Of a stretch of 64,000 nt of DNA, positions 29,010 to 39,292 are shown one piece after another; position 1 is the first letter of the stretch, and the number at the start of each line of letters is the position of its first letter. Source of the stretch: Achatina immaculata (Eukaryota > Mollusca > Gastropoda > Stylommatophora > Achatinidae); assembly GCA_009760885.1 (NCBI GenBank), contig CM019703.1:7762459-7826458 (forward strand), written 5' to 3'. The position numbers and the translations under genes were made by a program. The notes beneath the pieces are model-generated. The model did no database searches. It was not told the origin of the DNA and saw only the letters and a list, made by a program, of their open reading frames with translations.

Positions 29010-29450
29010 TTAGGTGTAGCTGAATAGCGAGTTTAACCCGTGTGGCTCCAGCGTCCCATAATTCTGAATACAGCGGTTCTCAAGCACTATGCGGCTTGTG
29101 TCATCTGCGTGACATTGTTTGATGGCTGTTACCAGAAAATCAGATTTGTCTCTGTGGTTGGTGCTATTGAAATGATTTGGGACTGGTTTCGAAGCATGCT
29201 GGGCGATATCGTACAGATGTTTTTGCATGCGGTACCCTAATCTGAAGTCAGTCTCACCAATATACGTTATCCTGCATCTTTTGCATACGATGAAATATAT
29301 CACATTACGGGACTCGCATGTGAATCCCTCATGAAGAGTGAGGATAATTTTGGGAAAGGTGATCGTTTTCGTTTCCCAGACTACCAGGTAGGTAACGCAG
29401 CGGGGGCGGTTACATTTTCTGGTGCCAACATATGTAAGGCTCCGCTTCAA
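29010..29450 (-). pseudogene. PLE GIY-YIG endonuclease domain
   Basis: A 146-residue open stretch: KRSLTYVGTRKCNRPRCVTY (linker with paired Cys residues), then SRNVIYFIVCKRCRITYIGE with the YIG motif, RLGYRMQKHLYDI with the catalytic Arg, PVPNHFNSTNHRDKSDF, ENRCIQNYGTLEPHGLNS with the catalytic Glu. It matches the C-terminal nuclease of Penelope-like retroelements. All expected residues are visible, though the rest of the protein is missing. Length is right for the domain. Confidence 0.88.
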
Positions 29451-30689
29451 TTGGCTGTGGACGAGGGTGTCCTTAAGGTTTGGCTAACGTTTGTATGCTA
29501 ATAGGGGTGGATCAGAGAAAATGTCACGAGTGTCGGGGTCGAGTTGGATTAGTGGCAGATGACGATAAAGAATTTTCTTAGCCTTCTGAGTGTGATCGCT
29601 TACATCTAGCAGCTAGTACACAAACTACTCTCCTTTTTGAAAGATACCAACCACGCTTTAACAACTTTTGATGCGATCACACTCTCTCAAAACCACACCT
29701 ATAGCATCTTTCTCCTTGATTTTTGGTTCATATACACCTCACCATCAGCTATGAGGATGGGCTCTTAGCACTCTGCTATTTTCTCGACAAAGACCCTCAC
29801 CCAACCACTAGCACTGATACCATAATCAGACTTACATAGCTGGTACTAAACCTAAATTCTTTCAAATTCAACGGCGAATACTTCGAGCAAATGGTGTTGC
29901 CATGGGAACGAAAATGGGTCCCAGTTATACATGTCTATTTATGGGCTTTCTGGAAGTCTACATGGGAAACCTACACTGGCAATCTTCCAGAATTCTATAA
30001 AAGGTAGATCAATGATGGCACTGGAGTCACCAGTATGCCACAGGAAGAATTTTAAAAATTATTGAATTCGCCAACTCACTTAATAACAACACAAAATTCA
30101 CTTATGAAATTTCTCACAAGTCTGTCAACTTTTTAGACATTAAAATTTCTGTTGGCACAAACAGGCTTGTCACCTCTGTATTTTACAAGCACATCGACAG
30201 CCACACCTATTTACTTTACACCTCCTCCTATCCTGAAGCCTGTAAGAACTCCATCCCATACTCCCAACTCCTCCGTCTTCGCCGCATATGTCTGGACAAT
30301 TTGGACTTTATAAATTAGTCCAACAAATTATTCGAATTTTTCCGTCATCGCCACTACACAGAAAATGTCCTTCGTGAAGACTTCAACCGTATCCGACTAG
30401 TTAGCCGCAAAGAAGCATTCAGAAAAAAAGTCTGTCACTGTCTGACAGTTAAGTTAGTACTGCCTTTCCACCCCCTATGTCAGATGGTTAAGAAAATTCT
30501 TTATCGTCATCTGCCACTAATCCAACTCGACCCCGACACTCGCGACATTTTCTCTGATCCACCCCTATTAGCATACAAACGTTAGCCAAACCTTAAGGAC
30601 ATCCTCGTCCACAGCCACTTGAAGCGGAGCCTTACATATGTTGGCACCAGAAAATGTAACCGCCCCCGCTGCGTTACCTGCCCAGTAGT
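29383..30689. repeat. inverted repeat arms of the two PLE copies
   Basis: About 205 bp at 29383-29592 are the near-perfect reverse complement of 30482-30689 (shared TTGGCACCAGAAAATGTAAC, TAGCATACAAACGTTAG, TCGTCATCTGCCACTAATCC in opposite sense). The unique plus-strand reverse transcriptase lies between the arms. Confidence 0.85.
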
Positions 30690-30690
30690 C
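29620..30690 (+). mobile_element. Penelope-like element copy 2: reverse transcriptase
   Basis: Plus-oriented, inverted to copy 1. Broken frames give NGEYFEQM, GVAMGTKMGPSYTCLFMGFL (RT motif B region of Penelope elements), SVNFLDIKISVGTNRLVTSV, FYKHIDSHTYLLYTSSYPEA, NSIPYSQLLRLRRICLD and LPLIQLDPDTRDIFSDPPLL, ending RKCNRPRCVTCPVV just as the nuclease would follow. The match stops at 30690 against LINE-C. Stops are scattered; inactive. Confidence 0.85.
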
Positions 30691-31304
30691 TTAAAATTCT
30701 CCACAATGAATCTATGTGTATGCTATCATATGCCTTTTTAAAGTCTATGAAGCTCAGGATTAATGGTTTCTGCTTTTCAATATGTTCTTCAAGTATTATT
30801 CTTAGAGACAGTTTCTCCCTTTTCGAAATCCTGCGTGTTCTTCTCTCATTGCAGTATCCACTATATCTTGAATTCTATTCAGAATAACTTTGCAAAATAC
30901 TTTTGACTTAACTGATAGTAAGGCCAATTATTACAGTCACTAAAGGTGCCCTTTTTTTTTTTTTTTGGTGGTATTTTAACAATGATTCCTTTTTTCCATT
31001 TAAAAGGGGCCTTTTCTTCTTTCCAAACTTTATTAAACATTCTCTGTAGTTGGTTCATGCTGTCACTGTTAATAGCTTTTAGCATTTCGGCTGTTATTTC
31101 ATCTTCACCTGCAGCTTTGTTGTTAACCATTAGATTCACCGCTGTTTCAATTTCGTTCAACATAATTTCATTTAGGTTGACATTAAGTTGTGGGATTGGT
31201 AACTCGGTTTCAAGGTCTATCAATTCTTTTGGGTGTGGTCGATTAATTATTTCTTGGAAGTGTTCGGCCCATCTTTGTTTTTGGTTTTTACTTGATGTTA
31301 ACAA
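30690..31304 (-). pseudogene. LINE-C reverse transcriptase N-terminal part
   Basis: The minus frame 31304-30879 encodes NQKQRWAEHFQEIINRPHPK, VNLMVNNKAAGEDEITAEML (RT motif 1), MFNKVWKEEKAPFKWKKGII and a Lys run from a T homopolymer at 30953. Beyond a shift, 30790-30690 reads a degraded LSFIDFKKAYDSIH, the catalytic motif A. It matches 55900-56560 in the other long copy, and stops at the Penelope-like copy. Confidence 0.8.
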
Positions 31305-31319
31305 AACAATAACAGCTCA

Positions 31320-31560
31320 GTATTTCGACACGTGAGAGATTAGAGATAAAAAGATTACGAGAAAACTGGCTCTAGTAATGAAGGTAGACAGGGTTGTATG
31401 GTTCAGTTTTACAGAAAGATAGAAAGAGTGAGGAAAGGGAGCAGAAAAAAAGAATAGCAGAAAGTAAGATGTAAAATAAGCACGTATAAATGAAGAATAT
31501 ACAACAATCCAATATTTTGGCAAAAGTCTTTTTAAAGGACCACATGCAAAAACAACACAA
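31320..31560 (-). repeat. dispersed repeat, minus copy of an inverted pair
   Basis: Reverse complement reads ATTGGATTGTTGTATATTCT, then TTTATACGTGCTTA, CTTACTTTCTGC and AAACTGAACCATACAACCCT. Plus copy at 31660-31865; another minus copy at 43960-44200. All contain GCC(A/G)AAATATTGGAT. Class unknown, possibly the terminal region of a Penelope-like element. Confidence 0.6.
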
Positions 31561-31659
31561 TAGATTAAAAAAAAGAACCCCACGAAAATGCACCCAATAT
31601 TGCCGCCATCTTTCTTACACGGATGATGCAAAAAAAGCTAAATGTTTCCTTTTTCATTT

Positions 31660-31865
31660 TTTGTGTGTGTTTTTACCTGTTGTGTTGCTTTTGTATGTGA
31701 TCCTTGAAAAAGATTTGCCGAAATATTGGATTGTTGTATGTTCTTTATTTATACGCGCTCACCTTACTTTCTGCCATTCTTGTTTCTGCCCACTTTTCTC
31801 ATTCTTTCTAAATTTCTGTAAAACTAAACCATACACCTCTGTCTACTTCAATATTTTGGTAGAAC
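31660..31865 (+). repeat. dispersed repeat, plus copy of the pair
   Basis: Same family as 31320-31560 in opposite sense (TTGCCGAAATATTGGATTGT, TTTATTTATACGCGCTC, ACCTTACTTTCTGCC, AAACTAAACCATACACCTCT). Together the copies could pair as a long hairpin with a loop of about 100 nt. A short AAAT run follows at 31876-31906. Confidence 0.6.
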
Positions 31866-31874
31866 GCTTTCGTA

Positions 31875-31905
<31 letters not shown>

Positions 31906-31906
31906 A

Positions 31907-32630
31907 ATAGCGCAACCGATAAGACCCCCAAAACCGCCTACATGGCAGATATCCCTTACATAAAGACGACGACAGTAAACAATGCAGAAAACGGTCAGGG
32001 GAGATAACAAACATGACGATATCACAACTTCCTGTTTTCCGCAAATTTTGGGAACTTTCCAGACTTCCAGTATCCGGCAAACATTCAACACCACAATCAA
32101 AGTATCAAGTTCTCTTTTATCTTATTTTTCGTTTATATTAATACAGTGGTTCTCAGCCCATTCTTTTAGTCTAGCGGCCTCTTTATAAGGTAGATTGATT
32201 CTATATGTCAAACTCAACGTTTAAGATGCTTATTTTTAGTGTACGTATTTTACTAGAGAACACGCTAACAACTTTAAGTAACTAGTCAAGAAAGTATAAC
32301 CCGCCTGTGTTGTGACGCTTCTCTCAGAGTTGTTCTTTCTTTTGCTGTGAGAGACAATTTACCTCACCAGTCTCTAAAAATACATCGTTGCAGCCCTTTG
32401 AGAAGGCTCGATACTTGGCTGCTGTTGGATCTGTGGCCAGATCATCGACGTTGTATCTCGCCAAAGTCAATCAGAAGGGGCCAGATATTCATTGTTCTAG
32501 AAACATGCATAGTTCAATACTATCCGAAAATAAATGCCATCTGTTTAGACTGGCGTGCATGCAAACTAAAGATAGATGTATTAAGTCGATAGAGAGACAG
32601 ACAGTTTAACAGACAGAACGCATAAATTTT
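31907..32630. other. no gene supported; one hAT-like end at 32144
   Basis: CAGTGGTTCTCAG at 32144-32156 looks like a hAT terminal repeat. The exact inverse CTGAGAACCACTG lies at 34765-34777. No matching flanking duplication was found. Frames 32347-32609 have no recognised motif. Confidence 0.35.
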
Positions 32631-32930
32631 CTCTCTCTCTCTCTCTCCCTCCCTCCCTCTCTCCCTCTCAGTCTCTCTCTTTCTCTCTCTCTCTCTTTCT
32701 CTCTCCCTTTCTCTCTCTTTCTATCTCACTTTCTCTCTCTCCATCTCTATCTTTCTCTCTTTCTTCCTCTCTCCTCCTCTCTCTCCCCCTCTCTCTTACT
32801 TTCTCTCTCTTTCTCTCTATCTCCCTTTCTCTCTCTCTTCCTCTTTCTCTCTCTCCCTCTCTCTCTTTCTCTCTCTATTTCTCTCTATTTCTCCCTCCCT
32901 CTCTCTCGCCCCTTCACTGCCCAAGATACA
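32630..32930. repeat. CT-rich microsatellite
   Basis: About 300 bp of interrupted CT, CTTT and CCCT units. Confidence 0.95.
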
Positions 32931-32937
32931 CGGGGTT

Positions 32938-32938
32938 G

Positions 32939-33006
<68 letters not shown>
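32938..33006. repeat. (CTA)n microsatellite
   Basis: About 22 perfect ACT/CTA triplets. The minus-strand poly-Val frame here is an artefact. Confidence 0.95.
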
Positions 33007-33007
<1 letters not shown>

Positions 33008-33177
33008 TCTCTTTCTGAACCTTAAGTGCCAAGGACATATGGGGCTTCGGCAAGGGTTTTCAACAGACGCCTGTTCTTTGCCTTTTTTTCCGCTCTTGTA
33101 CAGGTTAGCCTTCTATTGCTCAACATCCTCTCTCTTGTTCTTCTTCATGTCTCTTTTGGTCTACCCTTTTATAATAA

Positions 33178-33405
33178 CTTAAGAAAACTTAAATATTCTG
33201 GACACATTAAACGTCACGATAATCTAGAGAAGACTGTCTTGGAAGGGTACACAATGGGAAAAAGACAGAGAGGAAGACCAAGGCTGCAAGACATCGTTGA
33301 TGGATGCATCAGCACCAGGCCATCTTGCTCACAACAGAGAGGCATACAGGAGAGCTGTTAGGGAGGCAAAGTTCCGCAAGGAACATGCAAATGAGTGAAT
33401 GAACT
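33178..33405 (+). mobile_element. LINE-A 3' end
   Basis: Encodes LRKLKYSGHIKRHDNLEKTV, GYTMGKRQRGRPRLQDIVDG and ends GGAACATGCAAATGAGTGAATGAAC, a decayed GAAT tail. A short deletion removes part of the usual ICKWMHQQQ segment. Confidence 0.8.
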
Positions 33406-33558
33406 ACTGCTACTACTTAAAGAGACCGGGCACTTTCGCTGCACCAGTAACAGCGATGTACACCGCAGATTAGTTCTCTGTTCTGATGCCCAGCAACTGT
33501 CTTCTGCAAGATTTCTTCGCTGACACACGTAAATCGCAAGCAGACACCATTAACGTCC
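33406..33558. other. no feature recognised
   Basis: Short spacer between two LINE fragments in opposite orientations. Confidence 0.3.
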
Positions 33559-33559
33559 T

Positions 33560-34452
33560 TCCTATAACGTTGTCACTCTCAGTCTCTCTGAATTCAATAC
33601 GGTCTTACACAAGTTGATCAGCGTCTCGCAATGACACAATCGAACTTTTCGTGATGTCCTGAGTCCATCTGCTGCCAGGTTGTCCCTTTTCTCTTTTTTG
33701 CCCGGCACCATGCCTTCTACTATCAACCTCTCCAAGCTGTTGTGTCTCTTGATATGGCCGAAGTATCTCAGCTTTCTAACACTTATGATGTTAACAGGCC
33801 AGCTTTCTGAGAATCCTGATCCCATCAGTACCTCTTTATTTGGTTTACGTTCTGTCCATGATATTCTAAATTCCCTTCTGTAACATTTCACTTCAGATGT
33901 TGCTATTCTCTTTTCTAGTGATTTGTTAACTGTTCATGTTTCACATCGGTATGTTGCCCCTGGGAATATGTAAGCTCTTAGTAAACATAACTTTGTTTTC
34001 TTGTTGGTTCCTTACCACATATTCTTCATTTGTGCTAGTTTCTGTGATGCAACTGCTAGTCTTCTTTTGATTTCCCCTGCGCAATCACCATTGGTGGTGA
34101 TTACTGAACCTAGATATTCAAATTTATTTACGTCTTCAAGTTCTTGATGGTCTAATGTAATTTTTGGTTTGCTTCTGATTTTGTCAATTATCATTACTTT
34201 GGTTTTGTTGGTGTTTAAAAAGAGGTTCTGAGCTTCGCTTTGTCTTTTGGTTGAGAGAATCAACTGTTGCAGTCCTTCTGAGCTGCTTGATAGAAGGACT
34301 GTATCATCGGTGTACCTAATTTCTGGAATCATGGACGCAATATTTTCGTATTTCTGATCTGTAGAAATTAGAATACAATCACAACGGCGGAAAATGAGGC
34401 GCACTATCAGGCTAAATGAGGCTGACTCTTTGCCTCCGAAATTGCAAACCAT
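33560..34452 (-). mobile_element. LINE-D, RT palm end and C-terminal region
   Basis: Minus frame 34452-34012 encodes PEIRYTDDTVLLSSSSEGLQ (the YADD box with A changed to T), LFLNTNKTKVMIID, FEYLGSVITTNGDCAGEIKR and LAVASQKLAQMKNMW; frame 33891-33562 continues CYRREFRISWTERKPNKEVL, LRYFGHIKRHNSLERLIVEG and MVPGKKEKRDN. RTE-like, related to LINE-A but a separate family. The piece between the frames is shifted. The endonuclease and most of the RT are gone. Confidence 0.8.
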
Positions 34453-34459
34453 AGTTAAT

Positions 34460-35080
34460 CAAGACCCTATCCTGCTTTTCAGTGATATACCTTGAAAACA
34501 GACAGTTTCTCAGAAAGCCTGAGCGAATAGTGATAGCAATAGGAAGGCAAAACAGATATCAAAGAAAAGCTGAAGTAGGATGCGTCGGGCCTAAAGGAGC
34601 ATAATACATAATAGTGACACAAAACAACTCAATGTCATTTTAAGGGTGACAAAAGAAAGAAAGAAATAAAGAAAGAAAGAGAAGAAGAAGAAGAAGAAGA
34701 ATCACACATGATTTAACACTCTTTCCTAAGAGGAATAGTTTGGTCAAATATGAGTATGTCAATTCTGAGAACCACTGCAAAGAAAGATCTTCTACAACCA
34801 AAAAAAAAAAAAAATAATAATCTCACGCGAACTGGGATTTTATCATGTGATTACACTTTCAAAATGTTTGGTTTTCCAATGCATTTGTGTATGCTAAACT
34901 ATCATCTTTCAATCTCTCATCAGTAGGAATCAACATAACAGATCTAACACGTGAAAAGACAAGTGAATGTTTTTTTTTAACTTCTATCTGGTGATTATAC
35001 ACGTGAGCAAAATCATATCAGATGATGAGCAGTTAAGTGAAACGGTTAAGTGGCTGAGCATTATCGAGGGGGTGGGGGGG
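34460..35080. other. SIR scrap and short GAAA/GAA microsatellite; no gene
   Basis: A few tens of bases near 34440-34480 resemble the SIR start. GAAA and GAA units occupy 34640-34702. The rest is A+T-rich without recognised features. Confidence 0.4.
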
Positions 35081-35082
35081 TG

Positions 35083-35105
35083 GTAAGTAGAGTAGAGTAG
35101 AGTAG

Positions 35106-35143
<38 letters not shown>

Positions 35144-35150
35144 AAGAGAA
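35083..35150. repeat. GTAGA then (GA)n microsatellite
   Basis: Five AGTAG units lead into a run of GA dinucleotides and GAAA units. Confidence 0.95.
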
Positions 35151-35494
35151 CGAGAAAAAAGGACAGAAAACCTAACTAGACCATATTTGCCACAGGTTAC
35201 CAGAATCACAGACCTCGATTCGTACAATATGAATAATTTTTGTTACGTGAAACTGCATCTAATTATTACATTAATTCACGGTTTTAAAAAGGTCCAAAGT
35301 AATAGCAAAATACTAACTTTGCCCATAAACTCCCAAAGGAACAAAATAAAAATGTTTTGGGAACAAAGGATCATTTGCCTTTCGAAAGACAGAAGTGAAG
35401 ATGTTTACCTCAATTTTGTCTGAGTTACAACAACTCAGTCTGAACTTTTTTAAACTGGTAAATGTAACTCTTTCACTCTAAAACAGCAGTGACA
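35151..35494. other. no feature recognised
   Basis: A+T-rich sequence between two purine tracts. A 78-residue frame at 35187-35423 has no recognised motif. Confidence 0.35.
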
Positions 35495-36112
35495 GAAAGA
35501 AAGAAAGAAAGAAACAAGAAAGGGAGAAAGAAAATGAAAGAAAGAAAGAAAAAAAGAGAGAGAGAGAATAAATGAAAGAAAGAAAAAGAGAGAGAATAAA
35601 TGAAAGGAAGAAAGATAGGCAGAGAGAAAATGAATGAAAGAAAGAAAAGGGAGAGAGAAAAATGAATGAAAGAAAGAAAAGGGAGAGAGAAAAATGAATG
35701 AAAGAAAGAAAGAAAAGGAGAGAGGGAGAAAATGCAAGAAGGAAAGAAAGATAGAAAGGGAGAGATAAAATGAAAGAAAGAAAGACAGGAAGAGAGAAAA
35801 TGCAAGAAAGAAAGAAAGAAAGAAAGGGAGAGAGAAAATGAATGGAAGAAAGAAAGAAAGAAGGAAAGAAAGAGAGAAAATGAAAGAAAGAAAGAAAGGG
35901 AGAGAGGGAGAAAATGCAAGAAAGAAAGAAAGATAGAAAGGGAGAGATAAAATGAAAGAAAGAAAGACAGGAAGAGAGAAAATGCAAGAAAGAAAGAATG
36001 AAAGAAAGAAAGAGAGAAAGAAAATGAAAGAAGAAAGAAAGAAAGTAAGGGAGAGAGAAAATTAATGAAAGAAAGAAAGGGAGAGAGAAAATGAAAGAAA
36101 GAAAGAAAGAAA
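35495..36112. repeat. GAAA polypurine tract with higher-order units
   Basis: About 620 bp of nearly pure A+G with spaced T residues in AATGAAAG. A block containing GGGAGAGATAAAATGAAAGA and GACAGGAAGAGAGAAAATGC occurs at 35757-35820 and again at about 35937-36000, showing a 180-bp duplication. Minus-strand Ser/Phe/Leu frames are artefacts of composition. Confidence 0.92.
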
Positions 36113-36960
36113 CCTTTCACCAATTCGGATTAATGCTGCAAGGAGCGATATTTAGGCAAAGTAAAAAAAAAATAAATAATAGCACATTTCTAACCAACAC
36201 ATATTTTAAAATTATTAAGTAACTTTCTTCCAGTTTCTTTGTACCAAAATTTCTCATAAAAATTTATTCTGGTAGAACGTGGAAAATAATTCAGATATGC
36301 AAGAGTTAAAAAAAAAAGTTAACAGTGAATTACAGTACAATCAACTTTCAAACGCAATTCCTGCTTCTACAATATCCCACTATTTGTATAATATATATAC
36401 GCATGAATTGTCTACCTGATCATTCGTTTTTGGAACAACTGCAAAGATTGGGCGATGTTCCACGGACAAAAATCTGTTATATTGTGAAGATCAAGATCAG
36501 TTCTCTTTCTTTGAGTTATTGACAGAGCAGCCACTGTGTGTCCATTAAACAGTCTAATTCATGAACGAGTACGCAACAAGTAGGCAGACCCATCCCTGCC
36601 CGCCAAACATTTTGAAGCGATTAGATAATCTCTAGGTATTTAAGGTGACGGCAGGTCACAGAATGCGCTACATGTCAACGGTTTTGATTTGCTGCCACAT
36701 CACCGTGTCAAGTGGAGTGGCTGAAAGATGTTTCCCACGAACTGTTTTTAAAGATCTTTGCCGCGGATGTCGGCTGGCAAGAAACCAAGTTCAGAGTTAC
36801 AGAGCCCAGAGTTACAGAGCCACAGTAAAAATTATGTAAGTGCAGTGAATAAAGAAACACTGGAACAATTTATCGTAGCCAGGGCTGGCCTTAGGCTGTT
36901 TTGCGCCTTAGACAAACCTAATTCCCCCCCCCCCCCAACCCAAAAAACCACCCTCGTAAT
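36113..36960. other. no gene supported
   Basis: Mixed-composition DNA. A local direct duplication AGAGTTACAGAGCC occurs twice near 36793. A C run lies at 36925. Frames are short and without motifs. Confidence 0.35.
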
Positions 36961-36964
36961 CTTG

Positions 36965-37245
36965 GAGTGTCGGTCATTTGCATGTCCCTTGCGGAACTTC
37001 GCCTCCTTAACAGCTCTCCTGTAGGTCTCTCGGTTGTAAGCAAGATGCATTGATCATCATTGATCACAGATCATCAAAGGTGTCTTGCAGCCATCTTCGT
37101 TTTGGTCTTCCTCTTTTTCTTTTTCCCATTATGTATCTTTCCAATACGGTCTTCTCTAAATTATCATGACGTTTAATGTGTCCAAAATATTTAAGTTTTC
37201 TCTCTTTAATCGTGTTTACTAGCCAGCCTTACATACATATTATAT
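36965..37245 (-). mobile_element. LINE-A 3' end
   Basis: Reverse complement of the LINE-A end (TTGCATGTCCCTTGCGGAAC, GTAAGCAAGATGCAT, TTTTTCCCATTATGTATC, GTTTAATGTGTCCAAAATAT). GAAT tail absent. Confidence 0.8.
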
Positions 37246-37249
37246 CTTA

Positions 37250-37386
37250 TATCCTTCCCGCACCGTTAAACGTCACACAGGGCTCGCAAAGTAGTTCGCC
37301 AATTTTTCCTGTCCTCGGCGAGTCTTTCAACCTCATCAAGGGATTTTATGCCTGTTAATTTGGCCTCTCCTAACAATGTCCTCTTC

Positions 37387-37388
<2 letters not shown>
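37250..37388 (-). mobile_element. LINE-C 3' end cut by a TA microsatellite
   Basis: Matches the terminal 140 bp of LINE-C (ATCCTTCCCGCACCGTTAAA, GGATTTTATGCCTGTTAAT, AACAATGTCCTCTTCAG), then changes abruptly to (AT)n. Confidence 0.8.
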
Positions 37389-37446
<58 letters not shown>

Positions 37447-37470
37447 ATGTATGTATATATATATATATAT
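37389..37470. repeat. (AT)n with GTAT units
   Basis: About 50 bp of AT dinucleotides, a GTGTGTATGTATGT segment, then more AT. Confidence 0.95.
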
Positions 37471-39039
37471 AACAACGTGGTTTATCTACTATTTTTCGAT
37501 GATAATCATATACACCATGTGATCGATCTCTTTATAATATGTTCTAGCATTCTCTGTTGCTTGTAATGAAAGTCTGAGGTTAAACTGGCCGAACCGATAG
37601 CAACGTAGTTTCTTGATCAGTCACGGACTTACGATGTGGGATCGAATTCCCCCCCCCCCCCCCCCGTCATCTCTCATCATCTGCCTGGGTTCTTGCTGGT
37701 ACTACGGAGTCCGTGCAGCGCGCTCAGATCCTCTTTCACAGGAGGAGATCGGAGCAATTATGGACTTGTCCTATATACGTGATGACCACCCTCATTAATG
37801 TTAATATTAAAATTTAACATTTAATCATGAAAGTAACCTTACTGCCCTCTTTATAAGAACTGATCTCTTTTGTGAAGGTCTTAACTCTTTGATTCTTAAA
37901 TTAATTTTCATGCTCTGCCAGAATAAATTTTGATGAGAAATTTTGGCAGAAAGAAACCGGAAGGGAGTTGTTCTGTAATTTAAAAATACTTGTATGGATT
38001 GGGTTAGAAATGTGGTGTTTTTCATTTTACGTAGACTTTGCCTAAATATCGCTCTGAGTTTTGATTCTCATAGGCGTGCAAGATCTACCAGAGCTGCCAA
38101 TGTTGTTTTGGATTAGAAGAGTTAAAGACAACTCCGGCTGTTGGCAGCTTAAGTTCACTTCCAAAGGGAGGTAATGTGACAACAACATTACAGGGCAGAA
38201 GTTATCAGTTGCTTTAGAGCCATTTTTTTTTTTTTTGCTTAGGAGATTTAGTGCCTTATTCTGGTGAATCTGGGATTTATATGAAAAATAAAGAACATTT
38301 TAAATCGTTACAATAAATATGTCAAAATGATTTTTTCCTGCATTTGTTTACACATTTAAATTTGGTTTATGATTCAGTTTCCAGGATTTCGGAAAGCCAG
38401 ATCTGTGATTACCAACGGTGTGCAGCAAAAGGTCCTCAAGTGCGTCGCGAACGTTTGGCGAAAGGATTGAAAAAGAAACAAGTTTACTCGGTTTTAAATG
38501 AGGAAGTATGCTCACAAAACTGAAGATATGTTAGGGCAATTTTTCCTCCTTGTTCAACCTATCGAAAGGTTTAAAAAAAGATGGCAGGTAATCTGTAATC
38601 TAGGCCGTTAAAGGTAAAACTTTATGTTTTCAAAGAGTTGTTTAATAAAACTTCTCTGGCAACATTGACTCTTGCAACTATAGAAGTATGGCATCCATCT
38701 TTGTCTAGCAAGTTAAATGCTCAAGCAGTATAGTCTGATCACGCCAGAGAGAAAAGCATGAGTTAATAGCTCTTACTGTCCGGAACGACACTGCCAGTGC
38801 TCGGTGATAAGTTTTTTATGGCATGCTACTAACACAAAATTATCATGTTTTTGTTTTGCATTCGGTTATCTTTAGTTTGATGTATGACATGTTTATGTTT
38901 AACCTACTTAATACATGAAATATTCCATATAAAGCTCACTCAGTCTGTGCTGAAAAATTTACCACCCCCCCCCCCTTCCTCCGAAACAAAACAAAACAAA
39001 ATAAAAATCCGGCACAGATGAAAGATAATTGCGGTCAGT
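37471..39039. other. no gene supported; C run near 37648
   Basis: About 1.5 kb with frames below 75 residues and no known motif. It contains homopolymer C runs near 37648 and 38964 and a T run near 38223. Nothing else was recognised. Confidence 0.4.
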
Positions 39040-39292
39040 AAGAGGGGGAGGGAATGGGGTGTTAGTGCCCATATATTCCTTGGCTTGAATGGGCATCAGA
39101 TCAGCATCACGCGTGTGTGTGTCTTACTTTTTCCGAACTCCAGAAAACAAAAGTCAGGTACCCATTTCTACAGTTGCCTGTCTGTGACGCCTTGAGGGGT
39201 TAGGGAGGCGGGGGTGGGGGGGACAGACTTGAATCACCGACCTCCGCATGAGATACAAGCACACTAACGACTACACCACTTGGGCGCCAGGA
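39040..39292 (-). mobile_element. tRNA-derived SINE-1, diverged
   Basis: Minus strand: GCCCAAGTGGTGTAGTCGTT and TTAGTGTGCTTG form the tRNA-like head with a degenerate B box GGTGATTCAAGTC, followed by the body containing GTAGAAATGGGTACCTGA. A G-rich expansion (GGCGGGGGTGGGGGGGACA on the plus strand) lies inside. Confidence 0.7.

Larger units (their letters stand above)
28500..29592 (-). mobile_element. Penelope-like element copy 1: endonuclease and 3' region
   Basis: Minus-oriented. It starts near 29592 with the last part of the reverse transcriptase (KKILYRHLPLIQLDPDTRDI), continues through the CC-rich linker and GIY-YIG domain at 29450-29010, and ends in an untranslated part reaching about 28500 that includes a degenerate hammerhead-like motif. 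The reverse transcriptase catalytic core is absent, so it is truncated at its 5' side, exactly where the inverted second copy begins. Confidence 0.85.

Noticed and set aside
32144..34777. A 2.6-kb hAT transposon bounded by perfect 13-bp inverted ends
   Set aside because: The ends match exactly in inverse, but no 8-bp duplication flanks them and nothing between them resembles a hAT transposase. They are more likely ends of two separate MITEs.
35473..36123. 216-residue Ser/Phe/Leu-rich ORF on the minus strand
   Set aside because: Translation of a GAAA purine tract; related frames at 17288-17734 are the same kind of artefact.
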